The translations under genes were made by a program, and so were the position numbers. A stretch of DNA of 64,000 nt, from positions 73,598,400-73,662,399 of the forward strand of contig OY829328.1 in the NCBI GenBank assembly GCA_963691655.1, read 5' to 3'. Shown piece after piece: positions 55,615 to 64,000 of the stretch (its first letter is position 1; the number at the start of each line of letters is the position of its first letter). The stretch comes from Toxonevra muliebris. Taxonomy: Eukaryota; Arthropoda; Insecta; Diptera; Pallopteridae. The notes below the pieces were generated by a model, which ran no database searches, was not told where the DNA came from, and saw only the letters and a list, made by a program, of their open reading frames with translations.

Positions 55615-56395
55615 TGTATGACTAAATATTTGTATGTATATACCTTCATTGCTTATTTTGGAATTTATATTAAGATTCCATTGTTGACACTTTGTTTTAA
55701 CATAAGTTGCCAATATATAAATTTATATTTTTCTAAACTAAGTATATATGTACATAGAAGAATATTTATATACTTACTCGTTTATATAAAAATTTCTCTT
55801 TTTTTTTTTTTTGCTATTAAATTTTATTTTATAGTAAGAAAAGAAGGTTGAATTTTTTTATATTTTTTTTCATGCAGTCTACATATTTCTTCTTAGTTGG
55901 ACAAGAAAGCATAGAAGACATTAAAAATAAATTCCTTTATTCCGTTCCATTTTAGTTGCAATATTTCGCATTTTTATAGCCATAAAATATTCATCGATTT
56001 TTCGATATGAATAAATAGATTTTTTTCCTTTTGTTTTTCCCTTTGGCTTAACAAATGCAACGTTAACATATTCTAAACTGAGGAATATTCCCATTATAAT
56101 TTTTTTTTTTTTTTTAATGCAATACATATTTAAAATAAAATACTTACGCAGGTATCTATTTCTTTGCGATTATCCGCACATATCATATTTATAGATATTT
56201 TTGTATATTATGCATACGCCAATACAATTTTTATTGTCTGCAATATATTTCTAAGTAAAATAATAATGCTGACGTTTACAATGATTTCAATTGGAATAAC
56301 TAACTTAGTTTTATTGTATAATATGGACAATCATTATAGATGGTCATTTTCAGTAGAAACTTGTTTGCTACAGTCTAGCGTTGAAGGTAGGCGGG
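55615..56395. other. AT-rich non-coding stretch
   Basis: No gene was recognised; T-runs at 55799-55812 and 56100-56116. Open frames are AT-rich and unsupported. Confidence 0.6.
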
Positions 56396-56399
56396 GCTA

Positions 56400-57360
56400 A
56401 ATCACAGCACTCAGTCTCAAAGGACATTGTACTTTATCCGAGATAGAGCCAGTAGAAGAAAATAGGAATAGAAAGAAAGAAGGTCTAAGGTCTCTCAACC
56501 TAGAACTTCTTCGTTTCACTGATGGATGAACCGTAGAAGCTCAGGAAGAGGGAGAGTATGGACATTATTCATACTCAATACATCACTACCCAACAGCCTT
56601 AATCTGATTCTCGCGAGAACCGGACAGCTACAAAGATAATGCTCCGTAGTATCGTCGTCCTCAAGATACGATTGGCATGTTGGATCGGCGATGACGCCCA
56701 TGTTACTCATATGCTGACTACATGTGTTGTGCCCTGTAATGAGACCCACCAGTAATCTCAGGCCCTTCCTTCTCAGTTTCAGAGGAAATTCCGCTGATTT
56801 CCTGTTAGGTTGTCTCACGAAGCAGTTTGCGATTCTGCAGGAATCAAGCTCCGACTATCTTTCTCTATAGATAGAACCCACGAAATCGTTGATCCAGCAC
56901 ATGATCTCCGCAGAACTTACGTCAGAACCTTCATTTGCTTGTTTATCAGCTAGTTCATTCCCTGCAATACCACATGGTCCTGGAACCCATATAGGGCATA
57001 ACTTGTTGTGCTTTGCAATACTATTTTAGTTTTGCCTTACACTCACTGACCAATTTTGAAGAGCTGACAGGGTTAGCAAGGGCCTTCAGTGCAGTTTAGC
57101 TATCACTGCTGATGCCTATGCACTTCCCACCCCATCTCCTCTCAATTATCCAGCCCGTTACTTCCACGATTGCGAAAACCTTCGTTAAGAAAACTGTCGG
57201 CATTTGCCCAGTGGCAAAATAATACTTGATTCCATCGTCCAAGTACCAACTGGATCCAGTACCGTTTGAGGTTTTGTAACCGTCAGTATGGAAGACATAA
57301 TGGCACCCCCAGTTATAACTTTCAAAAAATCGTTTTTTGTTTTTGCATTTCAAAAAACAA
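56400..57360 (-). pseudogene. RNase H-bearing LINE, 3' part
   Basis: Minus-strand translation gives YVFHTDGYKTSNGTGSSWYL (RNase H start) and VFLTKVFAIVEVTGWI at 57160-57200, where the conserved acidic residue of QAEIxAI appears as K-V. GISSDSQALKALA-like sequence is at about 57080-57110. The end reads LLVGLITGHNTCSQHMSNMG, then CQSYLEDDDTTEHYLCSCPV, the terminal finger. The last part is highly similar to 6780-7168. Confidence 0.75.
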
Positions 57361-57364
57361 AATA

Positions 57365-59975
57365 TTTAAAAAAAAAATTTCTTGACATTAAAGTTGAAAC
57401 TTTTACTCATATCGTCCCCAACGTTCGATTAATCGAACAGCAACTTTGAAAATTCGTCAAAAATACATTTACAAAGTTTCCCAAAAGTAATCACTGTATA
57501 ATATTTTTATATATACTGACTTTAAAATTGCATTTAAATAATTTTAAAATATTGTTTTTCACACCTGTCTGACACCTGTCTGTTTGGAAGGTGGGTTTGA
57601 AAATCAACCAAAAATGGTAAAATTAATTATTTTGCATTGAAATGACAAATTCGCCTAGATAAAATAACAAACTTGATGTGAAAATTACAACTTCACTGGT
57701 CCTTATATATTTCCAGAGGCTACAGCTGACCAAACTTTTGTAAAAAAATGTATGGGAAAATAGGCAGAATTCAACAAAAATGCATTTTTTCTGTTTTTAA
57801 CTTATAATAACTTCTAAAATAATATGCTTAATATATTTGATATCAGGGAATACTTGTTGTTCATGGTGTAGCGTAGAAATATTTTTATTTTTTTTTTTAC
57901 ACCTGGTCACCTTATTTTTTTGGAGTAAGCCAAAAACTACTATAACCTCAGAAATTTTATTTTTTTATTTTTTTAAGTACTAAAATTTGTTATTGAAGAC
58001 GTATGAAAATTGCGTTTTCAAAATTTTCCAAATTAGATCATGGTATCTAGAACCGGAACGATATGGGTTGAACACGTTCTTCTCAAAATGTGGTTATTGA
58101 AGTCGGTGACCATGCTTGTTCAACAACTACTAAACCAATTATCTCTAAATTTAATATGCTTTTTCAGTACATAATTATCTAGAGATTACAACTGAAAAAT
58201 CAGCGTTTTTTAGTGAAAATCGAACTGTTGACAGTAGGCCATTTTGTTCAATATGTACATATATTTTTTCAAATCCTTCGATCAATCACTAGATAATTTT
58301 ATAATAAAAGTAAATCCATATCATTTTTGAATTTCAAATGATCTAGATTTGCAAAATACTGATCACCGCGAAACATGTTTTCCCGAAAGGCTAATTTCTA
58401 TTCAAATGTTTTCGAAAGAAATTTGTTAAAGTTAAGTTCAATACATGTACTTTTGGATAATAAATAGTTTTTATAAGAAACTTTAGTAGTTTAACTAGAG
58501 AAATTCTTGAAAAATTCTTATTTTTTCGCGTCACAACTCGGGATTTGAATTTTTTTATCTGTGCCATACGTAAATACTGCTAAATAATGAAATACCAGCT
58601 CATATTGCAAGCACAAAAAAAAAAAAAAAAAAAACATGAAAAAAAGAAAACACAAAACTTCTCCCTCTCATTAAACAAAGACAACAGCAAAAAGAAACAA
58701 ATAATTTCAACCACTCATTGCTTTTATGAGGACAACTCAATTTTGAGAGTAAATTGAAGGCAGTTATGGCTCCATAGAACAAAATTTTTGTACAAATAAA
58801 TTTGTACGTGATGCGCCTTCTATGTATTATATATTATTTGGTTTAACTCTTCCAAAATTCCACCCACATAAATAAGTTGGTAGGCTCTGAAAAGGTTAAA
58901 GCATTTGCTTTCATGTAGTCTTATTTTTATATGTTATTTTATGATTAAATTACATTTTTATATATAACACAATGATTTTGAAAGTAATAATTCTCAAATA
59001 TATTTTTCAATCGTACAATAATACTGCATATTTATTTAGTAAATGTTGTGTGTTTTTTTTTTTTTTGTAAAATTAATTAGTTTAAATGTTTTTACTAGTT
59101 ATATCTAATAAAAATATTCTAAAAATTAAATTTCGATGAGGTTATTCACATAACTGACCTGCTGTTAGCTAAAAATAGTTCAGCTGGAAATTTTTGCAAA
59201 AAAAAAAGAAAAAGAAAATAAACGTTTACATTTTATTCAATATTATATTTTTGTATGTAATATATACAAATATTGGCACATACGAGTGCATACATATTTA
59301 TATAGTACAATAGTAATAAACAATCCTTGACAAAAATACAAATTATTCTTTCTCTAACAAATTTTTGTAGAAATTGTATAAGCTTGCGCAATAGATGGCG
59401 TAAAATGGAGCATGATTTGAGTATAACAGTTTCGCTGTTTCGTTGTAGGAACAATGTGGGAAATGAAACACACGTGCATATGTGTATGGAATTTTGTAGA
59501 ATTGAATTCGCGTATTTATTCGATAGTTTTGTTTATTAACATTTCAGTTGCAAAATTGCAATGATTCTATTAGGTTTATGGAGTATTTGTCAATTAGATA
59601 AAAAAAATGATTTTACGTTTAATTTACGTATTTAAACGACATTTTTAATAGAATATGCTTACAAAAACTGTAGTGAATAAAAAAAATTTAAAGTTTTATT
59701 TTATATCGGCTTGTAACTTTTAATATTTTGCGTAATTTCTGCATTATTTTTGCTTTTAAAGTCTAAGCTAGCTGCGTTGCGTAACTAATAATGGCCCAAA
59801 TTGTATTCTATGACTAGTATTTGTATCACAACAGCCCCTTGAGGGAGCTAGCCCCATTTGCAATTGTTTTGAACGGGTAAAAACACTTAAAAATTTCACA
59901 TCAATGTTTCTTTAAAAGAAATTGGAACCTTTTTTTTGGTTTTGTTTGCAATCAGAGGGGGGACTATAGGGGCTG
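57365..59975. other. AT-rich non-coding stretch
   Basis: No gene was recognised. A 16-base palindrome GTTCGATTAATCGAAC is at 57423-57438, a direct duplication CACACCTGTCTGA / CACCTGTCTG at 57560-57582 and an A21-class run at 58616-58634. Confidence 0.6.
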
Positions 59976-60014
59976 AAGCCCATTTTTGATCTGAATTCGG
60001 GTTTAATTGTAAGT

Positions 60015-60836
60015 TAGAGTTGATTGTAAGCGTATTTTCACAGACGGCTCCAGAACAGAATTCGGTTCGGGTTTTGGGGTCTTTATTGAAAATGATGGAG
60101 TGCACGTTCACTTTTCCCTTGGGTTGTATACTTCTGTTTTTCAAGCAGAAATTTTTGCAATCATCAAGGCAATGGACCATGTTATTGATAATGGTTGGAG
60201 AGAAAGGAGTATCTGTGTATTTAGTGATAGTCAGGCTGCGCTTAAATCCTTGCTTAATCCTCTAACCACGTCTAAACTGGTTATGCATTACAAATCCAGG
60301 CTTGATTGAGTTGGAAAACACAATAGTCTGCTGTTGATATGGGTTCCTGGACACTCAGGAAATGAATCGGCTGTCCTTCTGGCCAGAAAGGATTCGGAAA
60401 CTAGTTTCCTGGGCCCAGAACCTGTACTCTCTTTGTCGTCTACAGTCATCAAGACCACCATTAATTGACCCACAATCGTAAATGGGAAGACCTGAGGGTC
60501 TTTAGACAGACAAAGACCATGTTACCTGTTATCTCGAAGCGTCTAACAGATTTTCTGTTATCACTTAACAGAAAGAGCTGCAGGCAGCTGGTGGGATTAT
60601 ATATAGGTCATTTCTCTTGCATTTGATTGGCCTGGGAGCTAGTGCCTTCTGTGCTTCCTGTGGTTTGGAAGAAGAATGTAAAGAGACGGCGGACCAATTT
60701 CTTAGTGTCTGCCCTGGTAGATTAAAAAAATAGCGAAAGGGAACACAGGATATAGTACAATGGACGTAAAACTTATCTGAGTGCTGTATTCTTGAATACT
60801 TCTTTTGTCTGTTCCAACCAAAAAAAAAAAAAAAAT
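60015..60836 (+). pseudogene. RNase H-bearing LINE, 3' part with poly-A
   Basis: The plus strand encodes RIFTDGSRTEFGSGFGVFIE, VFQAEIFAIIKAMDHVIDNG, CVFSDSQAALKSLLNPLTTS and WVPGHSGNESAVLLARKDSE: a nearly complete RNase H domain with D, E, D and H in place. Frameshifts separate the pieces. A degraded C-terminal region follows to a poly-A at 60819-60835. Minisatellite words occur just before (59975-60010) and right after it, so it interrupted an array. Confidence 0.8.
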
Positions 60837-61470
60837 TAGTCAGAGTTTTGATTTATTTTAGTTTGATTTTTAATCTGAATTTGGTTTGAGTTTTAATCCA
60901 TGTTTGGTCTAAATTTTGATTTGCTTTTGCAGACCAGCGTTTGATCTGATTTCTGGTCTAAATTTTGATTTGCTTTTAATTCGTATTTGACGTTTTTTTA
61001 GCCTCAGTTTTAGTCTAACTCTTTGTTTGAGTTGTGGTTAATATTTTCGTCTGAATTGGCTTGATTTTGATACTATTTTGGTCTGAATTTTGATCCAAAA
61101 TCGGTCTGAATTTTGTTTTAAAATTTGGTCTGAATTCGTCTGGAATTTCGGTCTAGTTTTTGTTGAATTTAAGTTAAAATTTGTTGATATAAATATTTAT
61201 CAGATATTCCCACTAGCTTTTGTCTGAATTTTGGGTTACTTTCGTTCGGTATTTGGTGTCTTTTTGGCCTAAATTTTTGTCTAACTATTGGTCTAAATTG
61301 TTGTCTATATTTTTTTTTGAATTTTGAAATGAATTTTAAAACTGATTTTGGTTTTAATTCGGTCTGAATTCTGGGTTTTTAGTCTGAGTTTTGACCTGAA
61401 TTTGATCTCATTTTGGTCCATTTTTGTTGAAATTTCGGTCCGATTCGTAGTCTGAACATTGTTTTTTTTT
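60837..61470 (+). repeat. Degenerate ~12-bp minisatellite (+)
   Basis: GGTCTGAATTTTGATCCAAA-type words. The GGTCTGAA cores at about 61080-61140 are spaced 24, 24 and 23 bases, showing the 12-base period clearly. Confidence 0.75.
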
Positions 61471-61479
61471 TAAACGGTT

Positions 61480-62060
61480 GTTGCCCGGTACCCGAAAGCG
61501 TGTACGAATCTCGTTAAAATTTAAAATGTATTGGTTTTTAAGTAATGTATAACAGGCTTAAAGAACATATTTAATTTTTCATAAAAATCTTCATTTGGTT
61601 ATGGAATTATGAGATCGTAAACTCACCATCAGGCCGATATTAATAGTGATATCGATGCTAAGAGTGATATGAATATATATTTTTAAAGTTTAAAGTACCA
61701 TCGTTTAAAGTACCATCCAAATCAACTGTTATCTTAATTTAATTTTTTTCGGGTTTTTTTTCGACCAAAAACGACCCAAAAAATAGAGATGTATCAAATT
61801 GTTTCATCAAAATTTTTTCTCAAAGGAAATTAAAATTTCCTTCAAATGGTTTTCTCAAAATTGATCATTTAACAATATAAATCCATCAGAAAAGTCATAA
61901 TCAAGATTTTGATCTGAATTTGGTTATTTACTTGGTTGAACTTCGAGCAGAAAAAACTATTTGAATTTTGGTTTGAAATTCGGTTGAAATTTCCGCCTAA
62001 ATTTATATCCGATTTTAGTTTTAATTTTGGTCTCAGTTCTGGGTTTTGATAGAGTCTGAT
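61480..62060. repeat. Spacer and short minisatellite block
   Basis: An AT-rich spacer (with TTTAAAGTACCATC duplicated at about 61687 and 61702) leads into another 160-base minisatellite stretch from 61905. The block end near 62085-62125 reads CACCCCCAAATCCAAATCCT then AGAACCGCCACTGG. Confidence 0.55.
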
Positions 62061-62334
62061 ATTTATATTTTAGTTTAGTAAAATCACCCCGCTCCCCTCA
62101 CCCCCAAATCCAAATCCTAGAACCGCCACTGGAATGATTGTGAAAAACTATTTGGGCATGAACCTCATTTGTGGTGTCTTACTTTTTGTGAAAAAGCTAG
62201 AAAATAAAGTAATAAAATCGTATTTTTATTGCATATCGCATATATTTGTTGTTGTGATAGTGGAAATATTTTGCATTCGCAATGATGTCATTGCACCAAA
62301 TCGGTATACTTCCGTCTTTTTGAAAAGTTGCTAA

Positions 62335-63462
62335 TGTTCAACCCGTTCCTAAAAAGGACAAGACAACGAGCCCTTTGAATTACCGCCCCACTGCAATTTA
62401 TTCTACACTATCCAAGGTCATAGAAAGTAAACTTTTACTTTGTCAAATATTTGGAGCAAAATTAATACCGTTTCCGTCGTAATCGCTCAACGGGCGATCT
62501 CATGATGGCCCTCACCGACAACTAGTTGAGAGCAAATCGGTTGCTCTGTATATTTCCAAGGCATTTGACCGAGTGTTGCATAAAGCACTGGTATCGAAAC
62601 TGATTGCCGCATGGAATCGGCAATAACTTCACTCGATGGATCACGAGTTTTCTAATTGACTGCCCTATCCATGTTGTCCTCTCCCAAACAAACTTTTTCC
62701 TTATCTTTATCAACAACTTTCTGTCATTCACTAGAACTATTCACTCCTTTTCAGATGACAGCTCCATTTGTCATTCACACAACTGTACCAAACTGTATGA
62801 CTTTTTAGAGATTGAGAGAAAACGGCATGCTATGAACAGCTCACTCAATATTGATCTTCAATCATTTGCCGAGTAGGTCCCACGAACAGAGTTGAGTTGG
62901 TTGTTATCTCACAAACGAGTTTTCCAACGCCACCTTGTTATGAATGCGTAGTCAGCGGCTCTTGATGTTTTGGCCATATCTACCCAAAGTGACGGTCCTT
63001 GGAGTAATTATATCTTGGGCGTGGCGAAAAAAGCAGCCCAGCCAAGGCCTCGGCTTTCCAAAGCGGTGTAAGAAATACTTTACTTCGACTGATCTCCGCA
63101 TGATCGACATCGCCTATATCCGTCTCAAAATTGAGTATAATTCGCACCTATAGGTAGGAGGCTTCGTGACTATATTCCATCGCTATTTCCATAATAGATG
63201 TTTTGCCGAAATGAGCGATTTGATACCACCAGCTCGTGAGCTTTCTAGAACCACACGAACCATAAGTGGAACTCACGCATTCCACGTGGTCACGGTATTC
63301 CAACAGACCACGCATTACAGAGATAGTTATTTCCTCTATCGTACCGCTGGAACAGGCTCCCTGCTAATTTTCTTCCTAATTGTTATGACCTTTCCAAATT
63401 TATCCCTGTGTGTTGACATTAATGAATGTTGAAATAAATATTTTTAATAATTAAAAAAAAAA
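62335..63462 (+). pseudogene. Jockey/CR1-like LINE, degraded, with A-rich tail
   Basis: The plus strand encodes VQPVPKKDKTTSPLNYRPTA with IYSTLSKVIESKLL (RT fingers), then YRFRRNRSTGDLM. VALYISKAFDRVLHKALVSK carries the first catalytic aspartate (about 62541-62600), and HSFSDDSSICHSHN is the second catalytic box with S for the usual A or V. The C-terminal MTIFHRYFHNRCFAEMSDLI, then SGTHAFHVVTVFQQTTHYRD, matches the fragment at 29335-29660. The finger and AAATAAATATTTTTAATAAT tail end at 63462. Frameshifts and stops make it inactive. The palm is compressed by a deletion where the GVPQGS motif should be. Confidence 0.8.
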
Positions 63463-63464
63463 AA

Positions 63465-64000
63465 TTAAAATAAATCCGGAATGGTTTTTACAAAAATCCG
63501 GTACATTTGGTAAGATTAAGAAATATGCAACAATGGATTACAATATTTGCATTTATTTAAAATTGTTCATGTGTGTGTGTGTGTGTTTTGTGTGTTTATA
63601 CATGCATCATTTAAACATAAATCTAAATTTTATTGCTATGTGCAAAGTGCAATAAGCTAAAAAAGAAAATAGAAAATATGTAACACCAAATAAAAAAAAA
63701 ACAAAAGCAACAAATATATTAAATAACATATAAATGTATATAAATGCATATATATATATAAATATCTCTGTAATATTCTTTAATTGGCATTGTTTTTGTT
63801 ATACCATAAATGAATGCATGTAGTTACTGTCATAGTAATATTTTTGTAATATAATATATATCTATATCTATTTGTGGGCGTTTATTTTTACACCACTCAC
63901 ATTTACACTTACATAAAAATAATAATAGAAAATACATTTTCATATCTATTTCGATGTACGTGCTGCTGAAGCCTCCTGTATTACATCCATACATGCACAA
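63465..64000. other. AT-rich non-coding stretch
   Basis: No gene was recognised; (GT)8 at about 63572-63587, and TATA-rich sequence near 63740-63760. Confidence 0.6.

Noticed and set aside
57423..57438. 16-base palindrome GTTCGATTAATCGAAC as a regulatory site
   Set aside because: Isolated, with no associated gene or repeated copies in the window; expected occasionally by chance.
1..64000. CRISPR array, prophage or bacterial defence system
   Set aside because: No regularly spaced identical repeats with unique spacers, no bacterial-style gene clusters; the window is eukaryotic.

Overview
The window looks like transposon-rich, gene-poor nuclear DNA from an insect, most likely a higher dipteran, possibly tephritid-like. 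It is AT-rich and full of TATGTA/CATACA, (AC)n and (CAA)n microsatellites. The transposon families present (R1-, RTE-, jockey- and RNase H-bearing LINEs; mariner, maT and DD37E Tc1-type elements; hAT, piggyBac-like) are ones commonly found in fly genomes. The species call is inference. I found no host gene I would defend: one short open exon-like stretch at 25968-26098 is only a candidate. The sequence reads as a long intron or intergenic/heterochromatin-like region.

Layout. 1-4.7 kb: AT-rich DNA, a 257-bp hAT-type MITE with perfect 8-bp target duplication, an R1-type LINE scrap and a 600-bp pyrimidine tract. 4.7-6.7 kb: a degenerate ~12-bp minisatellite that recurs in about ten blocks through the window, in both orientations, totalling roughly 8 kb. 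6.8-7.2 kb: LINE 3' end. 9.2-11.0 kb: a 142-bp satellite with a 568-bp four-monomer higher-order repeat. 11.75-12.7 kb: second minisatellite block. 13.06-14.35 kb: an apparently intact maT-type (DD37D) Tc1/mariner transposon with a full 336-aa transposase and matching terminal inverted repeats. 16.1-20.07 kb: a LINE relic followed by two head-to-tail minus-strand R1-clade LINEs, both joined in the same register to (CCTAA)n, the complement of the arthropod telomere repeat TTAGG. 21.9-24.75 kb: piggyBac-like MITE, an inverted minisatellite block split by an RTE scrap, and a LINE relic. 26.2-27.5 kb: a DD37E Tc1-like element, broken. 28.7-30 kb: short tandem repeats and a jockey-like LINE end.

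30.6-35.9 kb is a nested stack. An AATCCAAT-type array is split by an RTE LINE, which itself carries a 401-bp hAT with an 8-bp duplication and a LINE tail with an 11-bp duplication. Next to it a second RTE LINE is interrupted by an antisense R1-type LINE. 37.3-38.4 kb: hAT-type non-autonomous element. 38.6-39.7 kb: minisatellite in the opposite orientation, holding a tRNA-derived SINE. 39.8-41.4 kb: Tc1 relic and a 63-bp-arm hairpin. 43.2-45.7 kb: a second DD37E element with a mariner inserted 2 bp from its end. 47-50.6 kb: LINE relics and minisatellite. 52.5-55.6 kb: two terminal-inverted-repeat elements, one carrying a LINE fragment and one carrying two opposed tRNA-like sequences. 56.4-63.5 kb: more LINE 3' ends and minisatellite. 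No conventional operon-like or pathway organisation exists here. The relationships between features are insertion order and shared target preference, and the insertion history is the main information content.
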